The position numbers and the translations under genes are program-made. A DNA stretch of 39,189 nucleotides from an uncultured Flavobacteriales bacterium (GTDB lineage Bacteria > Bacteroidota > Bacteroidia > Flavobacteriales_D > Sanyastnellaceae), in assembly GCA_938092195.1 (NCBI GenBank), contig CALKHD010000201.1, forward strand, positions 1-39,189. Direction: 5' to 3'. Shown piece after piece: positions 33,101-38,004 of the stretch. The notes beneath the pieces are model-generated. The model was not told the DNA's origin, searched no databases, and saw nothing but the letters and a program-made list of their open reading frames with translations. Each line of letters starts with the position of its first letter. The stretch's first letter is position 1.

Positions 33101-33803
33101 CGTCAACAGCTGCGCCGCCAAAGAAGAAGGTGTCTCTGAATTCTGTGGCTCCGTTTCCATTGATGAAAACCTGACAATAGACTTGACCGCTGATTTCACC
33201 TGTGGTGGTGAATTGACCAACGAGAACCTTCAAGTCGGAACCAGCAATTCCATTGGAGTCTCCATTCAGGGCGTACCAAGCGCCACCAATGAGGTCGTCG
33301 ATGGCCAGGTTTCCACCTGCTATGCCCCCACCGGGATCGAAGTTGGTGAGCCAGGGGTTGTCCGTGGCTTGCACCGTGCTGACGTTTCCTTCACCAGCCA
33401 TGGCGTTGGGTGCTCCTTCGATGCCAATGGTGATCCAGCTGTCATACTCAAGGTCGGGGTATACACCGAAGAGAAGGCTGTTGATGCCGTTCGGCGTGCC
33501 CGCACCCAAAATCGCATGGTAGAAATCGGTTGTGGTGTTCACATACGTTGGATTGATCAAGTCACCAGAAACAGAAGACATGAAGTCGTCTTCGTTGTTC
33601 ATCTCTACATAAAGACGGGTGCAGCTGTAGCCGGTCATGTCGGTAACACCAAGGGCGCCCACGAGCATTCCAATGTCTTCAGCCACCACTTCCGTAGAAA
33701 TCTCGTACCCCTCAGGAGCAGGAGAAGACAACATGGGTCGGGCAGAAAGAGAAAAACAGGCGCTGGTGAGAAGCAGGCTTAAAAAGAAGCGGTAAGGAAA
33801 CAT
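23862..33803 (-). CDS. Giant multidomain T9SS cargo protein (3313 aa)
   Basis: Predicted secreted or cell-surface protein, rich in Asp, Glu and Cys. Order of parts: Sec signal (1-21); an N-terminal domain (about 30-230) seen in many marine Flavobacteriales surface proteins; 14 CTDxxACNY units in blocks of six, five and three, alternating with about 11 DxDxDGxCDExE thrombospondin-3-like calcium loops; two copies of one domain (A) between the blocks; an unassigned domain B1; 18 HYR/Ig-like repeats, each opening with a DxxAPxF-type strand and containing DNCD and RTWTATDxCGN; a second copy, B2; and a T9SS type A sorting domain (about 3230-3313; SHISPNPTQDHARI, LESGVYQVRMSSN, VKQFMVTE). It needs the type IX machinery, which is not in the window. 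Adhesion or matrix binding is inferred. Starts at ATG 33803 after an A+T-rich leader and ends before a strong terminator. Confidence 0.93.
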   Translation of the reverse strand: MFPYRFFLSLLLTSACFSLSARPMLSSPAPEGYEISTEVVAEDIGMLVGALGVTDMTGYSCTRLYVEMNNEDDFMSSVSGDLINPTYVNTTTDFYHAILGAGTPNGINSLLFGVYPDLEYDSWITIGIEGAPNAMAGEGNVSTVQATDNPWLTNFDPGGGIAGGNLAIDDLIGGAWYALNGDSNGIAGSDLKVLVGQFTTTGEISGQVYCQVFINGNGATEFRDTFFFGGAAVDGCVDPLACNYDEAATDDDGTCTYAEDGYDCDGDCLNDTDLDGICDEFEVAGCTDSAACNYDALATDDDSSCEFVSCAGCTDDLACNYDETATISDDSCTFADAGYDCDGDCLNDTDTDGICDEFEVGGCTDSEACNYNPLATDDDNSCDFESCAGCTDELACNYDATATIADGSCAYAEAGYDCDGNCLNDSDEDGVCDEFEVGGCTDETACNYNAAATDDNGSCLQLDECDVCGGSGIADGACDCDGNTLDALGVCNGGCTADADSDGICDDVDDCIGALDECGVCNGDGPVDGYDCDGNCLNDSDEDGICDEFDPCADPDLTPAVLPVVPATYIAEVSLNGQPVVGMTVLALVNGETVGVDEAFDYEGGSWVSMTLYVSTGDAVTFELFDEAECELYGLDLTIEVEAEGQELSTFSSPGNLPFLGDDAVLGCTDEAACNYNDAANVDDASCTYAEAGLDCDGNCLADADEDGVCDEDEVPGCTEEEACNYDALATDDDDSCTYPLDLYGVDNVDCDGNCLTDSDEDGVCDDDESTDCTDSEACNYNDDPVVDTDNTLCVYAIDLYGVDNVDCDGACLNDSDEDGVCDEDEVGGCTDESACNYDDLATDNDSSCDYTSCEGCTDDAACNYDDEATVDNGSCTYADSGVDCEGNCLADTDGDGICDPFDPCNEPDTDVVVLPVIPNTLIANVTLDGMPVFGATVIAIAGDIVVGTGTTFDFEGNSYVNMNLYLEAGQTVDLELFDAADCALYELDFDLTADQEGGELGTFDDPALLPYLTGEAIEGCMDETACNYNENATIPSTCVFPEQFCGADYYDCDCECLSDLDGDGVCDEAEVLGCGDELACNYDADATDEDNTLCTYAEDYLDCEGNCLADADEDGICDELEVPGCTEEDACNYSADATDDDGTCFYAEVGFDCNGDPLELDDCDPECLSFDPPINDYTLECIEDLEGITCENPTSALNNCTGEEYNEVACVSTPYTQPYLTGEATTAFGMGPDAAIRIYGLANQGLAASDYFVETEDGLQFTQFGNGVATLTGHVVNELNHNQGFEVFYVFNDRVSGAEWAAMGKGFKYIYTCNDLPFDEWDMYMLKSDQSFLNGTGDYEGSNLQLNHAPSNGYFGFQVGLGANDHNCDFGLGGWFGWEGVIDGVEVSGALGDVIVDLSLEAVTPDPEEPCVTNIYTVFDDSCGAINVTQQICRLDETAPLFDDCPADTVIACGEEIPAPAVLTATDNCTDEGSPVVAYLGEELVDETSSACYTLERTWSATDLFDNVTYCTQLIHIEDNVAPEIDLVLPGDLEVSVTALCEADLSTDMTGSAQVSYSDNCAFDAGELTYLDVVVDSTSAGCYTIERRWSATAADSCGNTAMETGIQLIEVVDQQAPVITLSATQTEMACDAWSCDIDELADLGFVSWTDNCGIDTAFVDCEPMSGGCVLPVPTWDVAYTVIDECGNSTTTHQFILMIDTVAPTIDITCPADITVQLDDACNGELDPTQSGEVEISSTDNCDSAPVLSYTIEDSAPDYTCTDSSGTYVITRTFFAVSTDHCGNTAEASCTQILTVEDITAPVITLLECPADATVVLGEDCTADVSEGLFGVPTVVAEDGCDTAPATFYTHSDGPSTPLCDGSDGSADGSYSFERTYQAWSVDACGNSSDTLSCIQTITALDETAPTFNNFTPYQSISCELLTDPLDPTQVPIEAFDNCDGELTITIEAWPLSGACPGSWMRIWTAEDDCGNTTLAEQYIALFDEVAPEITCPADTLLVMDQDFASDTTTAVLGTAVATDNCSDLTQIDITYVDSDFMVDCEADDDLAEGTMTFTRTFTAVDFCDNAASCEQMITLVDNLGPMASVEDVTLPCAEYDADATYGEFSATDNFDTDVAWSWVEDSLYNQSCAGAFQVDRTWTFVDDCGNQTLVQQTITVFDDVAPVVLNGDMTLSLSCEEYGDEIVPENILIEVEDACGSEVTVTFFDTPFSGGCVQPVGMYMRTYTFSDDCGNANMFEQFIELYDDTPPVVEMTCPEDVVVAAGDDCTADLSVEALGLAEVTATDNCGGAAPDVELTWVDHDTTTTCVGTFSFIRTFTAVAIDNCGNETTATCDQTVGASDVTAPSFVEALPESATVACDDVPEAAVLTATDACDDAPMVSFSETLSDDDDCASNYVLTRTWTATDACGNDVQHEQTLTVVDETAPEWTSELPADTTVSCDAVPAPVSMEASDNCDLELEITFNEGVMDGDCAQGQTITRTWSTMDCAGNSLSHVQVIAVVDTTAPVIDGELTLDIPCTEWGMDTLYAEVTDNCDTSIELELLSEAEFSGSCAGSYLLTYVAVDQCGNTDTLIQSVNLIDTEAPVFTFIPQDTTMSCDNDYTVGSLGAAEAVDNCDSDVEIAYTDSIDYINGCAGTAEVTRTWTAEDECGNVKTVLQLITLTDGTSPEFVEELPMDMTVACDDIPLAVILTAEDNCDPEVSLTFTETQEDDDLCPSDYVITRVWNLVDCAGNQNSHTQVLTVVDTVAPTFTAGPMDLTAACDAVPAPDGVMSLQADDNCDAALTYTYVGETFEGGDCEDGYTLTREWSATDCSGNSSAWLQTITVIDTVAPALSVAFANGSAAQDTTVSCLDEVPVLEASALDACDADPELTSSVDTLGLDGCGNATLAYHFEAVDNCGNLSSSTITVTVSDETAPLWLDVCGIENGGTVQVCAEDHEGDVLLPSTDACDVSAVDNCGGEVSLEMTTTVLGAYAPNDSVDQYCTSVTPEAFSSEETCNGYETHAVRMFNFAGGEFYSTVGEGIVSQLPNGDWMIEETVVDNANPDAGWHVTFTLTDGLDFDAWSDQDFPTSYKQDCENLFDDHENWTYWFLSQGTLTGWGDYDGSFLNCTHQPANQFYRFQVGLGANNMNNHYGYSGWFNYSGTHQNASVMGSGDFFGDLDCTLPYQIEYDYTATDCSGNQSEFGYTVNITGDVCDPDEIGNGLVGSGNAGDANLVDEATAQAESRGDIQVSHISPNPTQDHARIGFNVQKSMRLDVKLFNATGMYIGTLFSGNVEKSQAYTLDIPAYQLESGVYQVRMSSNNVSIVKQFMVTE
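24320..24825 (-). repeat. Domain B2, second copy of an unassigned domain
   Basis: Follows the HYR array. It shares with B1 (29590-30180) the strip GDYxGSxLxxxHxPxNxxxxFQVGLGANxxNxxxGxxGWFxxxG. Upstream parts share a choice-of-anchor-like beta pattern with DGLDFDAWSDQDFP matching the DLPFDEWDMYM segment of B1. The domain is unnamed as far as I know. Confidence 0.7.
24870..29508 (-). repeat. Array of 18 HYR/Ig-like repeats
   Basis: Repeats of about 75-95 residues. Each unit boundary is a D(E/T/N)xAPxF/I element; I count 18, from DETAPLFDDCPAD to DETAPLWLDVCG. Interiors carry TATDNCD, a (Y/L)xxTRTWTATDxCGN strand and VVDTTAP. Two conserved cysteines per unit suggest one disulfide each. The units have diverged enough that DNA-level identity is low, so this is an old expansion. 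Confidence 0.85.
29590..30180 (-). repeat. Domain B1, first copy of an unassigned domain
   Basis: It lies between the third CTDxxACNY block and the HYR array. Landmarks are FGMGPDAAIRIYGLANQGLA, TLTGHVVNELNHNQGFEVFY, LPFDEWDMYMLKSDQSFLNG and FQVGLGANDHNCDFGLGGWF. The last two have clear counterparts in B2 at the far side of the array. Confidence 0.7.
30310..30760 (-). repeat. CTDxxACNY block 3 (three units)
   Basis: Units GCMDETACNYNENAT, GCGDELACNYDADATDEDN and GCTEEDACNYSADATDDDG, with DLDGDGVCDEAE and DADEDGICDELE calcium loops between them. Confidence 0.85.
30750..31077 (-). repeat. Domain A2, second copy of an about 108-residue domain
   Basis: Runs from VVVLPVIPNTLIANVTLDG to LLPYLTGEAIEG. 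It aligns along its whole length with A1: VLPVxPxTxIAxVxLxGxP, TxFDFEGNSYVNMNLYLEAG, LELFDAADCALYELDFDL. A beta-sandwich of unknown role. Confidence 0.8.
31090..31810 (-). repeat. CTDxxACNY block 2 (five units)
   Basis: Five units from GCTDEAACNYNDAANVDD to GCTDDAACNYDDEATVDN, including DCTDSEACNYNDDPVVDTD, with four DxDxDGxCDxxx calcium loops and CDGNCLxD linkers. Two units carry the insert LYGVDNVDCDG. Confidence 0.85.
31815..32136 (-). repeat. Domain A1, first copy of an about 108-residue domain
   Basis: Runs from AVLPVVPATYIAEVSLNGQP to LPFLGDDAV between CTDxxACNY blocks 1 and 2. Landmarks are EAFDYEGGSWVSMTLYVSTG and FELFDEAECELYGLDLTIEV. It is homologous to A2 over its whole length. 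Confidence 0.8.
32160..33108 (-). repeat. CTDxxACNY block 1 (six units)
   Basis: Six units beginning GCVDPLACNYDEAATDDDG, separated by YDCDGDCLNDTDLDGICDEF-type loops; the block ends with a DECDVCGGSGIADGACDCDG and DECGVCNGDGPVDGYDCDG stretch. High Asp and Cys content fits repeated calcium sites with disulfides. Confidence 0.85.
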
Positions 33804-33975
33804 CTGCTAGATTATATCAGGTTCAATTGCAATAAAGCGTCTACGAATATCGCGAATTAATCGACCAAATACAAATTATTTAGGATTTGTCGAAGAAAAA
33901 CACAGATTCGCCGACACAATAGAGTCCCCGGGCGACACCCACGGGTGCCACCGAATCCACTGAACAGAAAGGGGG
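33804..33975 (-). promoter_or_regulatory. A+T-rich leader/promoter region of the giant gene
   Basis: 172 bases between leuS and the giant gene, both on the minus strand. Bases 33805-33905 are strikingly A+T-rich against the GC-rich surroundings (ATTATATCAGG, TACAAATTATTTAGG on the plus strand), consistent with a promoter or regulator-binding region. On the minus strand TATAAT lies just before the ATG, with TAATTTG and TATTTG near-boxes further up, but no exact TAnnTTTG. Near leuS, GACACCC (33934-33940) and GGGTGCC (33943-33949) can form a tight hairpin with no T-run. Confidence 0.35.
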
Positions 33976-36783
33976 TTAGCCTACGATGTTGATGATGCGA
34001 CCAGGCACCACAATGATTTTCTTGGGGCTGCGGCCTTGAAGCTGCTTGGCCGTCCGTTCGTCTTGCAAAACAGCCGACTCCACGTCTGCAGGGGCCGTGT
34101 CTGAAGGAACACTGAACTGAAAACGAACCTTCCCGTTGAATTGAACGGGGTAGGTGGTTTCGGATTCAACCAGCTTTTCAGCGTCCCATTTGGGCCAAGG
34201 GGCATCCACCACGAGGCCACTGCCTCCGCACAATTCCCAAAGCTCTTCGGCCATGTGAGGAGCATACGGGGCGACCAAAGCCGCCAAAGGTTGAAGCAGT
34301 GCTCTCTGGTGGGCCTTGGCTTCGGTGAGTTCATTCACACCGATCATCATGGCGCTGACCACAGTGTTCCAGCTCAAGCGATCCAAGTCTTCAGTGACTT
34401 TTTTGATGGTTTTGTGCAGAGCGCGTTCCCCTTCCGGAGAGGGCTGCCCATCGTGTACCAAGGTTTCGCCATCGGCTCCGCGGTACAACCGACTCAGCTT
34501 CCTCAAAAAACCATGAACTCCATTGATTCCTTGCGTGTCCCAAGGCTTGGCCTGTTCTAAGGGGCCAAGGAACATCTCATAGCACCTGAGGGTGTCAGCC
34601 CCGTAACGCTCAACGAGGTCATCGGGATTCTCGACATTGAATTTGGACTTGGACATCTTCTCCACCTCGCTCCCACACCGGTATTCGCCTTTTTCATTGA
34701 GGGTGAATTCGGCATTGGCGAATTCCGGCCTCCACGCGCGGAATCCATCGAGGTCAAGGATGTCATTCTGAACCAAAGAGATGTCGACGTGAAGGCGTTG
34801 GGTGCGGTGTGACTTGCGCTGCTCGAACGTGACAAAAGTCTGGGTCCCTTCAATCCTGTATACAAAGCTGCTCCGTCCCAAAATCATCCCTTGGTTGATC
34901 ATTTTGGCAAAGGGCTCATCGAACCCGATGAGGTCCAGGTCAAACAAGAACTTGGTCCAGAAACGGCTGTACAACAAGTGGCCCGTTCCGTGCTCAGCGC
35001 CACCGATGTAGAGGTCCACCTGTCCCCAGTGGTCGCTTTTTTCCCGGCTGCAGAACGCGTTCTCATTGTGGGGGTCCATGTAGCGGAGGAAGTACCAACT
35101 GGAACCCGCCCATCCCGGCATGGTGTTGAACTCCATGCGGTCGCCCTGTTGGACGTTCCACTTTTCGGCGCGGGCCAATGGTGGCTCTCCCTCTTCTGTC
35201 GGCAGGTAAGCGTCGACTTCCGGAAGGAGGACGTGGTCGCCCTCGATCAGTTGCGGAATTTGATCGACATAGCAGACGGGGAAAGGCTCGCCCCAATAGC
35301 GCTGTCGACTGAACACAGCGTCCCGAAGGCGGTGGTTCACTTTGGGCTTAGCCAGCCCCGCCTCGGAAAGGAATGCCATGGCCTCGGGCAAGGCCTTGTG
35401 ACAGGTCATGCCGTTCCAATCTCCGCTGTTGCAGAGGACGGCGTTCTTGTCGGTTTCGGCTCCCTCCTCCAGGTTGTGACCTTCGAAAATCGGAGGGATG
35501 GACAGACCAAAAGCCCGGGCAAACTCCCAATCTCGCTGGTCACCTGCGGGCACGGCCATGACGGCGCCTGTTCCATAGCCCGCCAGAACATAGTCCGCGA
35601 TCCAAATGGGCATCAAATCTCCCGTCAGAGGGTGCGCTGCATGGGCGCCAGTGAAACAACCCGTCACCCCTCGGTCTCCCGCCATGCGCTCACGCTCACT
35701 TCGCGCGGCCGTTTCTACTTGGTAGGCTTGCACCTCAGCACGCTGCGACTCTGTGGTGATGTCGAGCACAAAAGGATGCTCTGGAGCGAGCACCAAAAAG
35801 CTCGCGCCGTGCAGGGTGTCGGGTCGGGTCGAGAACACCTCGATGTTGAGGCCTTGATGGCCCTCGATGTTGAACATCAATTGCGCTCCTGTGGAACGTC
35901 CAATCCAATTGCGTTGAACCTCTTTGATGCTGTCTGACCAATCGATGCGCTCCAAGCCATCAAGCAATCGGTCGGCATACGCAGTGATGCGCATCATCCA
36001 CTGGCGCATTTTCTTTCGCACCACTGGGTGTCCACCCCTTTCACTCAGGCCACCGATGACCTCGTCGTTGGCCAGAACAGTGCCCAACGCAGGGCACCAA
36101 TTGACTTCGCTGTCGGCGAGATAAGCCATGCGATAGGCCATGAGCAGGTCGCTTTTCCCCTTTTCGGAAAGCCCATTCCATTGTTGGGCAGAAAACACGC
36201 CTTCGAACCCTTCGCCAAAATGGAGTTCTCCAGCTTCGGTCAAAGTTTCTTCTCCCACGGCCCAATTCAGGTCGGCATTGCCTCGCTCCGCGAAGCGATC
36301 AGTCAGAGCAGATATGGGTGCCGCTTGATCCGCAGATTGGTCATAGCCATGCCCGAACAACTGAGAGAAGATCCATTGCGTCCAGCGGTAGTAATTCGGG
36401 CTGCTTGTGCGGACTTCGCGGCTCCAGTCGTAACTGAATCCAAGCAGGTCCAATTGACTGCGATAGCGCGAGATGTTTTGTTCGGTGGTGACGGCGGGGT
36501 GCTGGCCGGTCTGGATGGCATATTGCTCAGCCGGCAGCCCGAAGCTGTCATACCCCTGAGGGTGCAACACATTGAATCCACATTGTCGCTTGTAGCGAGC
36601 GACGACATCGGAAGCGATGTAGCCCAAGGGGTGTCCCACGTGCAGCCCCGCTCCACTGGGGTATGGGAACATGTCCAATACATAGTACTTGGGCTTGTCG
36701 TTCCGTTCCTGAGAAACGTACGTTCCGTCTGCTGTCCAGCGTGCCCGCCATTTGGCCTCGATGGCCTTGAAGTCATATTCCAT
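33976..36783 (-). CDS. leuS: Leucyl-tRNA synthetase
   Basis: Charges tRNA-Leu with leucine. 935 residues from ATG 36783 (MEYDFKAIEAKWRARW), the usual start of the family; the frame is open to 36843, but the extra 20 residues are unlike LeuS. The class I HIGH motif is HVGH (48-51, in PSGAGLHVGHPLGY) and KMSKS is at 709-713. The CP1 editing domain is present, with TRPDTLHGASFLVLAPEHP and GTGAVMAVPAGDQRDWEFA, and the anticodon-binding domain follows (AHQRALLQPLAALVAPYAPH). Divergent from the polysaccharide deacetylase gene, 97 bases apart. A near -7 box, TATCTTCG, lies about 20 bases before the ATG. Confidence 0.98.
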   Translation of the reverse strand: MEYDFKAIEAKWRARWTADGTYVSQERNDKPKYYVLDMFPYPSGAGLHVGHPLGYIASDVVARYKRQCGFNVLHPQGYDSFGLPAEQYAIQTGQHPAVTTEQNISRYRSQLDLLGFSYDWSREVRTSSPNYYRWTQWIFSQLFGHGYDQSADQAAPISALTDRFAERGNADLNWAVGEETLTEAGELHFGEGFEGVFSAQQWNGLSEKGKSDLLMAYRMAYLADSEVNWCPALGTVLANDEVIGGLSERGGHPVVRKKMRQWMMRITAYADRLLDGLERIDWSDSIKEVQRNWIGRSTGAQLMFNIEGHQGLNIEVFSTRPDTLHGASFLVLAPEHPFVLDITTESQRAEVQAYQVETAARSERERMAGDRGVTGCFTGAHAAHPLTGDLMPIWIADYVLAGYGTGAVMAVPAGDQRDWEFARAFGLSIPPIFEGHNLEEGAETDKNAVLCNSGDWNGMTCHKALPEAMAFLSEAGLAKPKVNHRLRDAVFSRQRYWGEPFPVCYVDQIPQLIEGDHVLLPEVDAYLPTEEGEPPLARAEKWNVQQGDRMEFNTMPGWAGSSWYFLRYMDPHNENAFCSREKSDHWGQVDLYIGGAEHGTGHLLYSRFWTKFLFDLDLIGFDEPFAKMINQGMILGRSSFVYRIEGTQTFVTFEQRKSHRTQRLHVDISLVQNDILDLDGFRAWRPEFANAEFTLNEKGEYRCGSEVEKMSKSKFNVENPDDLVERYGADTLRCYEMFLGPLEQAKPWDTQGINGVHGFLRKLSRLYRGADGETLVHDGQPSPEGERALHKTIKKVTEDLDRLSWNTVVSAMMIGVNELTEAKAHQRALLQPLAALVAPYAPHMAEELWELCGGSGLVVDAPWPKWDAEKLVESETTYPVQFNGKVRFQFSVPSDTAPADVESAVLQDERTAKQLQGRSPKKIIVVPGRIINIVG

Positions 36784-36880
36784 TGCCCGCGCGATGTGGT
36801 CGCGAAGATACCCCCGCAAAAGGGTGTGAAAATGCGCAGCCATTCTTCAGGAACAGGAGCACATTGTCGAACTTGTCCAT

Positions 36881-37540
36881 GTGTATCGCACCCGCATTCC
36901 GAGCGCCGTCCCTGCCCTGTTTCCAAAATTTCTCTGGACGGGGTCCGGTCCCGCCGTTCACTTGACATTCGACGATGGCCCACATCCGGAATGGACACCA
37001 TTTGTCTTGGACGAGTTGGGCAAGCACGGTCAAAAGGGGACGTTCTTTTGCGTCGGGGAAAACATCCAACGCTACCCCAAAATCTTTGAACGCATTCGCC
37101 AAGAAGGACATTCTTGGGGAAACCACACCATGGGGCACGAGTCAGGTTGGAACACACCGGACTTCACTTATTTCCGGAGTTTCCTGGAGTGCGAATCTTG
37201 GGCGGGCACAGGTTTGTTTCGACCTCCATACGGTCGAATCACACGGAGCCAAGCCCAAGCCATAGGCCGTCAAAGTCAAGTGGTGATGTGGAACCTTCTG
37301 ACCGGAGATTTTGACCGGCGTCGTTCAGGGGAGAGTTGTTTGAGTGCCACCCTTCGGGCGCTGAATCCAGGAACGATTGCGGTGATGCACGACAGCGACA
37401 AAGCGGGTCCTCGTCTGAAAATCCTGCTGCCTGGCGTGCTCCGTCACTTAAGCCTGATGGGGGTTGAAAGCGCGGCGATTGAAATGAAGCCAAAGGTGCC
37501 AAAGGAAGATTCCCACAGGGAACAGGGTGTCTTGTCCTAG
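36881..37540 (+). CDS. Polysaccharide deacetylase (NodB-type)
   Basis: 219 residues, a single carbohydrate-esterase-4 domain. Motif 1 is LTFDDGPHPE (catalytic Asp31, metal Asp32), motif 2 is SWGNHTMGH (metal His82 and His86), motif 3 is FRPPYGRI, and MHDS follows near the C-terminus. The start is GTG 36881 (VYRTRIPSAVPALFPKFLW): the family in Bacteroidota typically begins MYxVKTPxxxxxxFPxLxW, which fits exactly. There is no signal peptide, as for many homologues in this phylum, so the location is uncertain. Probable substrate: N-acetyl groups of peptidoglycan or an envelope glycan. Followed after 38 bases by the receiver-domain gene. Confidence 0.9.
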   Translation: MYRTRIPSAVPALFPKFLWTGSGPAVHLTFDDGPHPEWTPFVLDELGKHGQKGTFFCVGENIQRYPKIFERIRQEGHSWGNHTMGHESGWNTPDFTYFRSFLECESWAGTGLFRPPYGRITRSQAQAIGRQSQVVMWNLLTGDFDRRRSGESCLSATLRALNPGTIAVMHDSDKAGPRLKILLPGVLRHLSLMGVESAAIEMKPKVPKEDSHREQGVLS

Positions 37541-37578
37541 CCGTTTAGACTCTGTTTTTCCACATCTTAGGGCCCCCT

Positions 37579-38004
37579 ATGAAAGATTCGCCCCTGCGCA
37601 TATTGTACATCGATGACGATGAGATCTGCTTGACGTTGACACAGCTTCAGCTGATTCGGGCAGAAATGCACACCGAAACCACCACTGACGCATTGGAAGC
37701 TGTGGGGATTTTGTCGACCCAAGACTTGGATTTGATTTTGCTCGACTCCGTCATGCCCACCATCGATGGGCTTGAGTTCTTGCAACTGATGCGGGCCTTA
37801 CACTTGGAACACCCTGTTGTTTTCTACACGGGCTCCAACAGCAAAGAGCTTCAAGATTCGGTGAGTGAATTCGACGTTCTTGGGTTTTTGGATAAAAACG
37901 CCAACCGCATGGACCTTCCCATGCAGCTCACCGAGTTATACGCAAAGCACCGCAGGCCAATCAATCGGATTGGTGGCTTTGGCGAGCATCGCGCAGCATC
38001 TTGA
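37579..38004 (+). CDS. Stand-alone response-regulator receiver protein
   Basis: 141 residues: one receiver domain with no output domain. Acidic pocket Asp12-Asp14 (ILYIDDDEICLTL), phosphorylated Asp56 (LILLDSVMPTIDG), Thr84 (VFYTGSN) and Lys106 (GFLDKNAN) are all present, so it should be phosphorylatable. The last 17 residues (RRPINRIGGFGEHRAAS) extend past the fold, and the final 44 bases of the gene overlap the end of the convergent DUF349 gene. The partner kinase is not apparent; it may act as a phosphorelay intermediate or by protein contact. Confidence 0.88.
   Translation: MKDSPLRILYIDDDEICLTLTQLQLIRAEMHTETTTDALEAVGILSTQDLDLILLDSVMPTIDGLEFLQLMRALHLEHPVVFYTGSNSKELQDSVSEFDVLGFLDKNANRMDLPMQLTELYAKHRRPINRIGGFGEHRAAS

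Noticed and set aside
30310..33108. Possible CRISPR-like or tandem DNA array
   Set aside because: The periodicity comes from protein repeats of variable spacing inside one open frame; the DNA units are not near-identical and there are no unique spacers.
36784..36843. Twenty extra N-terminal residues for LeuS
   Set aside because: LeuS proteins of this phylum begin at about MEYDF; the extension contains a promoter-like TATCTTCG.
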